6,505 bases of DNA from an uncultured Blautia sp. (GTDB lineage Bacteria; Bacillota; Clostridia; Lachnospirales; Lachnospiraceae). The position numbers were made by a program, and so were the translations under genes. The stretch is from assembly GCA_937900135.1 (NCBI GenBank), contig CALCDJ010000074.1:1-6505 (forward strand), given 5' to 3'. This document shows, piece after piece, positions 1 to 5,570 of this stretch. The stretch's first letter is position 1. Each line of letters begins with the position of its first letter. Below the pieces are notes generated by a model. The model had not been told where the DNA came from and searched no databases. It was given only the letters and a program-made list of their open reading frames with translations.

Positions 1-403
1 TCTTTACCTGATGAGAAATATCGCTGACCAGTCCCTGAAGAATCTCCTTATCCTGTTGGCTCTGGTTTCTTCCCTCCTGCATAATATCATAATACTGCAA
101 AAGCTTGCCCTGTACCTTTGCTGTCAGAGAATCCTCATAAGGCTGAAAATGCTCCGGCTGGCGCCCTACAATAACCGCATCCAGCGTCTCACAGACATCA
201 TCGGAAAATCCATTGATCTGTTGCCTTTTTAAGATGAACCATAAAAGATTTAAAATTATGATACCGCCGCAGGCCGCCAAAAGCCCATACCGTACCGATG
301 CCCTTGGAACATACTCCCATAAGATCCAGAACAATGCTCCCACAAGAAAGAGTCCTGCCAAAACCAGAAGCGCATACAGCCATTTTGTCTGTTTCTTTTT
401 CAT
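1..403 (-). CDS. Sensor histidine kinase, N-terminal part (runs off the left edge)
   Basis: The reading frame is open from ATG at 403 to the window edge, giving 134 codons. Two hydrophobic helices are visible at about residues 9-29 (starting LYALLVLAG) and 39-58 (ending LLWFIL). Only about 10 residues lie between them, so there is essentially no extracytoplasmic sensor domain. A linker of about 70 residues leads to a HisKA dimerisation helix containing SDISHQVK, and His131 is the expected phospho-acceptor. The ATPase half lies outside the window. The start overlaps the stop of the response regulator as ATGA, with AAGGA about 8 bases before it, which implies translational coupling. Known for the family: the kinase autophosphorylates and passes phosphate to the partner regulator. 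Inferred: the signal is sensed within the membrane or through a partner such as an ABC transporter encoded further left. The stimulus is unknown. Confidence 0.9.
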   Translation of the reverse strand, partial: MKKKQTKWLYALLVLAGLFLVGALFWILWEYVPRASVRYGLLAACGGIIILNLLWFILKRQQINGFSDDVCETLDAVIVGRQPEHFQPYEDSLTAKVQGKLLQYYDIMQEGRNQSQQDKEILQGLVSDISHQVK

Positions 404-1092
404 TGCGGATTTCCTTTCCAGATGTAGCCCATGCCCCGCACGGTCTGAATATAGGTGTGGGAAGGATCTTCGATCTTTGCCCGCAGGCGGTTCATGGTTA
501 CCGTCAGTGTGTGATCGTCAATAAAGTTTCCATCGCTGTCCCAGAGGCGTTCCAGAAGCACCTGTCTGGTCAAAATCTGGCCGGCATTTTCTGTCAATGT
601 CCGCAAAAGCTTATATTCATTGGGCGTGATGGACAGTGTTTCTCCGCCTCGTTGTGCAGTTAGAGCTGTAAAGTCCAGCACCAGAAATCCGTCACTCCAG
701 AGCATATTTCTTCCGGAGGTCTTCTGCCCATGTGTACGGCGCAGCGCCACTTCCACCCGGCGAAGAAGAATTTTCATATTAAAGGGTTTGGTCACATAAT
801 CCTCTGCTCCAAGGTCAAATCCTTCGAGGACGTTCTGTTCCAGGTCATTGGCGGTCAGAAAAATCACCGGAAGCTCCGGATAAGCGTTCTTGATCTCTTT
901 GCACAGCTCAAATCCGTTTCCATCCGGCAGATTTACATCCAGAAGCACCAGATCCAAATCTCCATTTTTTAATAGATGGCGGGCTTTCTGACAGTTAAAT
1001 GCCGACATGGACAGGTAACCTTCCGTATCCAGTTCAAAGCAAAGACCTGTGCTCAGCGCCAAGTCATCCTCTACCACTAAAATCTTTTTCAT
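400..1092 (-). CDS. OmpR-family response regulator
   Basis: This 230-residue DNA-binding regulator has the usual OmpR/PhoB length and layout. The receiver domain covers about residues 1-118, with the acidic pocket ED-D at 8-10, phospho-acceptor Asp52 in LLDVNLPDG, Thr80 and Lys102 (VTKPF). A winged-helix domain follows at about 128-227, with the recognition-helix region DHTLTVTMNRLRAKI at 193-207 and the wing ending YIQTVRGMGYIW. All residues needed for phosphorylation are present. GAGG lies 7 bases before ATG at 1092, which supports the start. The gene is first in a minus-strand operon and overlaps the kinase start by 4 bases. A perfect 7-1-7 palindrome lies inside its promoter and may mark autoregulation or control by another factor. 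Target genes cannot be read from this window; comparable Clostridia pairs often control cell-envelope or ABC-exporter genes. Family call firm, role unknown. Confidence 0.96.
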   Translation of the reverse strand: MKKILVVEDDLALSTGLCFELDTEGYLSMSAFNCQKARHLLKNGDLDLVLLDVNLPDGNGFELCKEIKNAYPELPVIFLTANDLEQNVLEGFDLGAEDYVTKPFNMKILLRRVEVALRRTHGQKTSGRNMLWSDGFLVLDFTALTAQRGGETLSITPNEYKLLRTLTENAGQILTRQVLLERLWDSDGNFIDDHTLTVTMNRLRAKIEDPSHTYIQTVRGMGYIWKGNPQ

Positions 1093-1116
1093 GTTGGTAC
1101 CTCATGTAACATTTAT

Positions 1117-1150
1117 TGTCTTAATTATACCAAAAATTCGGAATTTTGTA
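1117..1150 (-). promoter_or_regulatory. Promoter of the two-component operon
   Basis: On the minus strand a consensus TATAAT (1129-1124) follows a weak -35, TATACA (1152-1147 region), with about 17 bases between them. The predicted start is near 1117, leaving a leader of about 25 bases before ATG at 1092. The poor -35 is what one expects of a promoter that needs an activator. Read by eye; the -35 is the uncertain part. Confidence 0.6.
1133..1147. promoter_or_regulatory. Perfect palindrome AAAATTC-G-GAATTTT in the promoter spacer (candidate operator)
   Basis: Two exact 7-base arms around one central base sit between the -35 and -10 of the response-regulator promoter. A protein bound here would overlap RNA polymerase, so a repressor site is plausible. 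OmpR-type regulators usually bind direct repeats rather than dyads, so another regulator is equally possible. The repeat is seen; its role is inferred. Confidence 0.45.
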
Positions 1151-1175
1151 TAGAATCCAGATGCAATTTATAAGC

Positions 1176-1210
1176 AAAAAACAGGCAGAATCATTCCCTG
1201 CCTGTTTTTT
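1176..1210. terminator. Bidirectional intrinsic terminator between the Abi gene and the regulator promoter
   Basis: ACAGGCAG (1181-1188) pairs perfectly with CTGCCTGT (1198-1205) around a 9-base loop. A run of A lies on the left and a run of T on the right, so the hairpin ends in U residues on either strand. It begins 5 bases past the stop of the minus-strand Abi gene and ends its transcript before the regulator promoter at 1124-1150. Confidence 0.9.
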
Positions 1211-1214
1211 CCAT

Positions 1215-2150
1215 TCATTCCGTTTTCGTATATTTTTTTATTCTTCCGATTTTCTCCCATTTCTTTGGAAATCCCATTTTCTCAAGGACTTCTTTATGTA
1301 CTGGATGTTTTCGGAAACACACTTTTAATTCATGGAAAAATGCTTTAAATTCATCTTCCGGCAACAAAAGCTTCAATATAATCAACTGTGCGAACAGGTC
1401 ATTTTTTCCATACACATATCGCCCAGATACTCTTGGTAAAGAAAGCCTTTCATGAATCTTCATATCACACAAAGCATCCTTTGTACGAAAATCGAATAAA
1501 CGATCATTATGAGCACACACATTTCTGAACTTTGTCATCACTGCTAACATCTTCGCCATCTCATTGACCTTAATCGGTCCAAAATCCTGACAAACCTTTA
1601 TTTGTACCCGGCCTTTTTGGCAACTATATATTTTGGATAACTGTCCAATCGTCAACACATTTAACAGTATCCACAATGGTACATACTTATATTTGGTCAT
1701 ATAATGGCGGATATACATATAATCACTATCGTCTCTAAGCTGCCCCTTCATGATCTTTAACATATTTTGAATCATAGTTTTTTTCTTTCCTGAATAATCA
1801 TAATGACTGATATCCAGATAATCATCTTGCATATCACCATATGTATGACAAAAATGATATGATAAAGACGACTTAATATTTCTCTCCACCATTAAAATAT
1901 ACTTTATAAAAATACTCCGCAAATTATTATCAAATTGATATAATTCATAAATATCTTCAAAAGTAATACCATCTTGAAATTGGTTCGTTACAGGATTCTT
2001 ATATACCTCTTTATATCCATTAATCAACGGGAAATATCCTGTTTGAAACAATATCTTTTTAGCATATTCTTCATCCTGTATTTCCAGATTCTTTTCCTCT
2101 TTTAAAAAAGTAATCTGCTCATCATATGTTAAAAATCCCTTTTTTTCCAT
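1215..2150 (-). CDS. Abi_2/AbiF-type HEPN protein, predicted RNase toxin of an abortive-infection/toxin-antitoxin system
   Basis: This 311-residue protein has the Abi_2 (AbiD/AbiF) pattern. The N-terminus LTYDEQITFLKEEKNLEI is followed by TGYFPLINGY (37-46). A helical core runs DNNLRSIFIKYILMVERNIK (74-93), then YVPLWILLNVLTIGQLSKIY (156-175), and the HEPN catalytic motif is R209-N-V-C-A-H214 (R-x4-H) within FRNVCAHNDRLF. HEPN proteins of this kind are RNases; AbiF relatives have been described as toxins held by an RNA antitoxin and as likely ancestors of Cas13. The length is typical and all core motifs are intact, so the gene looks functional. A possible RNA antitoxin lies just upstream on the same strand, and no separate promoter is seen in the 26 bases between them, so expression probably comes from read-through of the RNA's terminator. 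AGG/GGCGGG precedes ATG at 2150. The gene is very AT-rich (positions 1861-1920 are 28% GC by hand count), consistent with acquisition by transfer. AbiD is the main alternative name. Confidence 0.88.
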   Translation of the reverse strand: MEKKGFLTYDEQITFLKEEKNLEIQDEEYAKKILFQTGYFPLINGYKEVYKNPVTNQFQDGITFEDIYELYQFDNNLRSIFIKYILMVERNIKSSLSYHFCHTYGDMQDDYLDISHYDYSGKKKTMIQNMLKIMKGQLRDDSDYMYIRHYMTKYKYVPLWILLNVLTIGQLSKIYSCQKGRVQIKVCQDFGPIKVNEMAKMLAVMTKFRNVCAHNDRLFDFRTKDALCDMKIHERLSLPRVSGRYVYGKNDLFAQLIILKLLLPEDEFKAFFHELKVCFRKHPVHKEVLEKMGFPKKWEKIGRIKKYTKTE

Positions 2151-2176
2151 TTTCCCGCCGCCTTTGTATTTCCCTG

Positions 2177-2246
2177 AAAATAACGAAAGGCCCCCGCAGG
2201 AGCCTTCCGGACTACGGGCTTCTCAAGTTTCCGTAGTGCGATCACT
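2177..2246 (-). ncRNA. Predicted small structured RNA upstream of the Abi gene (candidate RNA antitoxin)
   Basis: The RNA of about 70 bases is predicted from a strong promoter and strong folding. Stem 1 pairs ACTACGG (2237-2231) with CCGTAGT (2217-2211), 7 exact pairs around a 13-base loop that can form a small inner CTT/AAG stem. Stem 2 (2209-2184) has 11 pairs including G-U, closed by a UGCG loop and followed by TTATTTT, which resembles an intrinsic terminator. The first bases AGTG can instead pair with CACT, which competes with stem 1. The RNA ends 26 bases before the Abi start on the same strand, as in reported AbiF loci that carry a conserved RNA antitoxin. The structure is seen; the antitoxin role is inferred from context. 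An attenuator leader for the Abi gene is the main alternative, and both could be true. Confidence 0.75.
2184..2209 (-). terminator. Terminator-like 3' hairpin of the small RNA
   Basis: A GC-rich hairpin of 11 pairs (one G-U near the base, one U-G inside) with a 4-base loop is followed on the minus strand by TTATTTT. The interrupted U-tract suggests incomplete termination. That would let some transcripts read on into the Abi gene and keep the RNA in excess over the mRNA. Confidence 0.7.
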
Positions 2247-2281
2247 AGGTATAGTATATCCTCGACATCCCCTTATGTCAA
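2246..2281 (-). promoter_or_regulatory. Near-consensus promoter of the small RNA / Abi transcript
   Basis: A perfect -35 TTGACA (2281-2276), exactly 17 bases of spacer and a -10 TATACT (2258-2253, five of six) give a predicted start at A2246. It is the strongest-looking promoter in the window, fitting an abundant constitutive RNA. TCGACAT (2262-2268) and ATGTCAA (2275-2281) form an imperfect inverted repeat over the -35 box and spacer, a possible operator. Confidence 0.88.
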
Positions 2282-2403
2282 GGACAAATCATACCTGTTT
2301 TATTCTATATGCAACACATATTTTTTATGCATTTATCAGCATTTTAAAATTTTTCTTCTATCTTATTTCCATACAGAAAGGATAAAAACAAAGAAATATA
2401 AGA

Positions 2404-2440
2404 TTGAAATTCCGATTTTTTTCATGCTATACTCAAAGAA
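2404..2440 (+). promoter_or_regulatory. Extended -10 promoter of the membrane-protein gene
   Basis: TTGAAA (2404-2409) is followed after 18 bases by TATACT (2428-2433), with TGC directly before it as an extended -10. The predicted start near 2440 gives a very short leader of about 16 bases that begins with the ribosome site. It diverges from the small-RNA promoter. The 120 or so bases between the two promoters are AT-rich and show nothing else I can name. Confidence 0.75.
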
Positions 2441-2455
2441 AAAGGAGGATTGCCT

Positions 2456-3136
2456 ATGGATCATAGAAAAGATGTTTATATTGTCATTGCAGCAACTATT
2501 TTATTTGGAGTTTTTTCCAAAGTGACTGTGAATATGCCCTACATGGCCTGGGGATATTTCGACCAGTTCTTCCTGCTGTCCCTACTGTGGTGGTTCCTGT
2601 ACACAGGGGCTCTTTATGTGGCAATTCGAGAATACATGTTCCATATTGACAGTTACCCCAAGGTTTTTGGTCAGGCAGCTCTCTTTGGAGCGGCTGCCAC
2701 GTTATTAAAAACAGGAATTGACGCGCTTACCGAAATGTTTGTCCGTCAAAGTGGGAATACCATGATCTCCATATTTGTTATGGAACTGGTTCTGTTGCTT
2801 TTCAGAAGTGGAGTTATGGTATTTTTGTTTTATTTCGTTGCAAAACAATGCATTTCTTCCTGGAAATCTTCCTTGAATCTTTATGCCGGAATAATAGGCG
2901 GAACCCTTGCTCTTTACATAGGGATTGTTTTTTATTACCTTCTGAAACTGGACTGGGTTCTGGAAAAATACAGCGGAGCGGTAGCCGAAGTTGGGGAAGA
3001 ACGGGCGAAATTCAACCTCTCCACCATATTTGCCCGGGAATCTGCCGGAGTCGGTATGTTGGTCTATGTTGTCATTTTCATTACCATGTGGCTGGCGCTC
3101 CGAAAAAACGCAGAAAAACTGGAGGACGTTCACTGA
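2456..3136 (+). CDS. Six-helix integral membrane protein of unknown function
   Basis: This is a 226-residue protein I do not recognise. About six hydrophobic segments are visible, near residues 7-24, 35-56, 70-90, 102-129, 142-164 and 196-215. Short charged loops separate them, with a longer polar stretch at about 165-190 (including EKYSGAVAEVGEERAKF) between the last two. No catalytic or transport signature was found. The start is ATG at 2456, because AAAGGAGG (2441-2448) lies 7 bases before it; the in-frame TTG at 2450 sits almost on that site and is too close. The gene appears to be alone, driven by the extended -10 promoter, and stops inside a palindromic terminator shared with the convergent ATPase gene, which it overlaps by 7 bases. 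Codon use and length look like an intact gene. A small transporter component or sensor-like membrane protein are guesses only. Confidence 0.85.
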   Translation: MDHRKDVYIVIAATILFGVFSKVTVNMPYMAWGYFDQFFLLSLLWWFLYTGALYVAIREYMFHIDSYPKVFGQAALFGAAATLLKTGIDALTEMFVRQSGNTMISIFVMELVLLLFRSGVMVFLFYFVAKQCISSWKSSLNLYAGIIGGTLALYIGIVFYYLLKLDWVLEKYSGAVAEVGEERAKFNLSTIFARESAGVGMLVYVVIFITMWLALRKNAEKLEDVH

Positions 3137-3155
3137 ACGCTCTCCAGTTTTTCTG
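3111..3155. terminator. Long palindromic bidirectional terminator lying inside two convergent gene ends
   Basis: CAGAAAAACTGGAG (3111-3124) pairs exactly with CTCCAGTTTTTCTG (3142-3155). After a G-T pair and one mismatch, CGTTC (3127-3131) pairs with GAACG (3135-3139) around a 3-base loop. Each strand reads a GC-rich stem followed by TTTTT, so it can stop transcription from both sides. Both stop codons fall in the centre of the palindrome. Confidence 0.88.
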
Positions 3156-4839
3156 TAGCAAAGACCACACGGCACCGCTTTTTATAAAATGCAATTCCAT
3201 ATTTTAAAATATGGAGTATCCCTTCCTCTTCCAGTTCTTCCCCATATCTTTTCTGTTCTATTTGCTTTAATGCTTTTTTACAGGCAGCATCCAGATTTCC
3301 GTCTTCCGCATATTTCAATTCCAGTACGATGCCTGTTTCACCATCATCTGTTTCTACCAGAATATCGCTGTATCCATCCCCTGATTCTCGATTGGAAGAA
3401 ACGCTCCAGGAATCTCCGAATCCCAAAATTCCCAACAGGAAACCGTGATAAAAATTCTCCTTCATTGGTTTCTTTACGAAGGTATCACGTATGCTGACCG
3501 TACGCCTTAAATATTCAGACAGGATCTTTTCTACACTCTTAGCATTTCCAGTCTTTAGTGCCTCGCAAAATTCTCTTAAAGCATCTCCGTTCTTCGGCAC
3601 ATTTTCTTTAAAAAAATCCATAATCTGTGCCGTAAAAATATTTCGGATCTCCATATTCGGAATTGCAAGGTGGAAACGGTTTCCCTCCGGCTTTCCCCTC
3701 TGGGTAAGATAGCCTGTCGTAAACAGAACACTCCACAAATTGTCAAGAGAAGCATACATGTCTTTGTATGTCAGTTCCTGATGAATTTCCTTTGTGATTA
3801 TTTCTCCTGCCACCAAACGTTCAATCTCACGACGAACTGCTGCCTTATCTGATTCCTGAATAAATCTTCTAACAGCTTCATTGCTGCTGGTATTAGACCA
3901 GTAGTTTTTAGGCTGTGCATCCTGATCTGTCCGCAAAGCGTCACAATAATTAATCACATCCCACGGACAATAAACTTCCACATTTCCGAATTGATAGCCA
4001 TCATACCATTCCCTGATTTCTTCGTAATGTTCAGAAAGTCCATAATATTCCAACATTTCTCGTACTTCCTGGTCTGTAAAACCAAAGGCTTCATCAAACT
4101 GGACTTCTGCAATCGACAGAACCTTCAGGTTATTCAATCCAGTAAAAATACTCTCTTTAGAAATACGCATACAACCAGTCAGAACAGAAAACTTCAAACT
4201 GTCATTTGTCTTCAAAGCATGTTCAAACATATTCCGGAGAAACAATACCATCCGATCGTAATATCCACGCTCAAATGCCTTGGCCAGAGGAACATCATAC
4301 TCATCAATAAGCAAAATCACCTGACGGTCATGGTGTTTTTCCAGTAGTTCTGATAGAATCTTCAAGCTGCTGCACAAGGTTCCTTCTGTCATATGCTCCT
4401 GCAAAAGTTCTGTAAACGCCTCTTTATCATAAGAGGTAAGGCGGTCGCTGTCCAGAAGATACTGGAAACGTCTTGCTTCCCCACGTATATTCTGCACTGC
4501 CATCTCCAACGCACTTTCGTACGTATCTGCATTCATTCCTTTCAGAGAAAGAAATATCACAGGAAATTTTCCCATATATGCCTCACAAACAGCCGTTTCC
4601 TTTGAGATATTCAAATCTTTAAATATGTTTCTGTCTGTACCCAGTTCAAAGAAGCATTTCAGCATGCTCATATTTAAGGACTTTCCAAAACGCCTTGGCC
4701 GCGTAAACAGGTTTACTTTTGCCCATCCTGCAAGAAGATCCCTAATAAAATATGTCTTATCAATATAATAAAAATCTTCTGTTTGCAATTCTTTGAAATT
4801 TTCAATTCCTATGGGAAGCTTCTTTTTTCCTACTGCCAT
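3130..4839 (-). CDS. AAA-ATPase-like / PD-(D/E)XK nuclease superfamily protein
   Basis: This 569-residue protein matches the two-domain family of a predicted AAA-ATPase (AAA-ATPase_like) joined to a C-terminal PD-(D/E)XK domain (the DUF1703 type). The N-terminus LPIGIENFKEL and YYIDKTYFI is characteristic. The phosphate-binding loop is RPRRFGKS (47-54), the form usual for this family, and Walker B is VILLIDEYD (174-182). A conserved LTGCMRISKESIFTGLNN-type block covers 220-237. The nuclease core shows GDGYSDI (487-493, Asp492) and LELKYAE (506-512, Glu507 and Lys509), so ATPase and nuclease residues both look intact. Biological role is unknown; the family is abundant, often in many copies, in Clostridia and Bacteroidetes. 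GAGGTGAGG just before ATG at 4839 supports the start. It follows the DUF1349 gene by 21 bases and is probably co-transcribed. The last residues EKLESVQ are encoded by the terminator palindrome. Confidence 0.93.
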   Translation of the reverse strand: MAVGKKKLPIGIENFKELQTEDFYYIDKTYFIRDLLAGWAKVNLFTRPRRFGKSLNMSMLKCFFELGTDRNIFKDLNISKETAVCEAYMGKFPVIFLSLKGMNADTYESALEMAVQNIRGEARRFQYLLDSDRLTSYDKEAFTELLQEHMTEGTLCSSLKILSELLEKHHDRQVILLIDEYDVPLAKAFERGYYDRMVLFLRNMFEHALKTNDSLKFSVLTGCMRISKESIFTGLNNLKVLSIAEVQFDEAFGFTDQEVREMLEYYGLSEHYEEIREWYDGYQFGNVEVYCPWDVINYCDALRTDQDAQPKNYWSNTSSNEAVRRFIQESDKAAVRREIERLVAGEIITKEIHQELTYKDMYASLDNLWSVLFTTGYLTQRGKPEGNRFHLAIPNMEIRNIFTAQIMDFFKENVPKNGDALREFCEALKTGNAKSVEKILSEYLRRTVSIRDTFVKKPMKENFYHGFLLGILGFGDSWSVSSNRESGDGYSDILVETDDGETGIVLELKYAEDGNLDAACKKALKQIEQKRYGEELEEEGILHILKYGIAFYKKRCRVVFATEKLESVQ

Positions 4840-4860
4840 TTCCTCACCTCGCCCTCTGGC

Positions 4861-5466
4861 TCAAACCTCATCCGGCTGCTGCCCATCATGAGCTTTCCAT
4901 TGACATTCGGTCATCTCCATATGGCTGAACACCGCTTTGAATGAGGAATCCTCCGGGGAACAGGCATAAATTCCAAAAGAAATTTTCCCATTGCCCTGAA
5001 ACATATGGCATACCCTCATCTGGCTGAAATGAACCCCGTCACGGGAACACTCGATGCAATAATCATCTTCTCTTCTGCTCAGGCGATACCACATGGATTT
5101 TATTTCTGCATCTATAGCAGTTGTAGCCCAGTCAGAATACCCATGATTGGTCACAACGCTTCCCAGATGCTGAAACTGCTCATTTTCGTATTCAATAGAA
5201 CCTTTTAACCAGTTTTCACTGTCCAGATACATTACAACACCACACTGGTCAAAGCGATGATGACTTTCTGCAAATTCAGTTTTTACAACAAAGCTGAAAT
5301 ACTTTTCCTCTGTTTCCATTTGAAAGACCGGTGCATTGTCGTTTTGAAAATGATAATATGTCCTCTGCCACAAATCGGTATGCGGCTTTGTTACCACGAT
5401 GATTTTATTATCCAAAATCTGGAAACTTTCCGGCTGGCGTGTCCAGTGAAATTCTTTGAAATCCAT
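4861..5466 (-). CDS. DUF1349 domain protein (concanavalin A-like fold)
   Basis: This 201-residue protein matches the DUF1349 (YesU-like) family, which has a laminin G/concanavalin A-like beta-sandwich. The recognisable pattern includes an early W near the start (FHWTRQPESFQILDN), DLWQRTYYHF (31-40), and the FDQCGVVMYLDSENWLKGSIEY block (about 73-94) with its GVVMY-D--NW-K-G-EY signature. SDWATT and YRLSRREDDYCIECSRDGVHF follow, then a GKISFGIYACSP strand near the end. There is no signal peptide or membrane segment, so it is cytoplasmic. Relatives are often linked to carbohydrate use, but the ligand is unknown. AAGGGGAGAGG precedes ATG at 5466. It is the first gene of a probable two-gene operon with the ATPase/nuclease protein downstream, an unusual partner that gives no obvious shared pathway. 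Confidence 0.9.
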   Translation of the reverse strand: MDFKEFHWTRQPESFQILDNKIIVVTKPHTDLWQRTYYHFQNDNAPVFQMETEEKYFSFVVKTEFAESHHRFDQCGVVMYLDSENWLKGSIEYENEQFQHLGSVVTNHGYSDWATTAIDAEIKSMWYRLSRREDDYCIECSRDGVHFSQMRVCHMFQGNGKISFGIYACSPEDSSFKAVFSHMEMTECQWKAHDGQQPDEV

Positions 5467-5491
5467 ATGCCTCTCCCCTTTTCAAGACTTT

Positions 5492-5526
5492 TAATAACAT
5501 TATACCGTATCTTTCTGTAATGTAAA
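5492..5526 (-). promoter_or_regulatory. Promoter of the DUF1349-ATPase operon
   Basis: TTTACA (5526-5521, five of six) is followed after 16 bases by a perfect TATAAT (5504-5499). The predicted start is near 5492, giving a leader of about 26 bases before ATG at 5466. It lies between the carboxypeptidase remnant and DUF1349, so the latter need not depend on read-through. Confidence 0.75.
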
Positions 5527-5570
5527 TAGTCCTCCCCCGAATTCCTCATCTGTTTTAGAAGTGGGGATCT

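Noticed and set aside
298..663. Plus-strand frames opposite the response regulator and kinase
   Set aside because: They are shadows of well-supported minus-strand genes with clear conserved residues.
2177..2281. Metabolite riboswitch, T-box or CRISPR-like repeat upstream of the Abi gene
   Set aside because: The RNA is too short, lacks T-box or known riboswitch core sequences, and no repeat-spacer pattern exists; Abi context fits an RNA antitoxin better.
2164..2385. A plus-strand open frame of 73 codons across the intergenic region
   Set aside because: It runs antisense through the small RNA, its promoter and terminator, has no ribosome site and no protein-like composition.
2450..2455. TTG as start of the membrane-protein gene
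   Set aside because: It would lie 1 base from the GGAGG ribosome site; ATG at 2456 has the proper 7-base spacing.
2705..3175. Minus-strand frame opposite the membrane protein
   Set aside because: Polar, low-complexity translation with no ribosome site, antisense to a gene with a good promoter and start.
5521..5570. Terminator after the carboxypeptidase remnant
   Set aside because: Only weak pairings (such as GAAG/CTTC around ATCCCCA) and no U-tract; not convincing.
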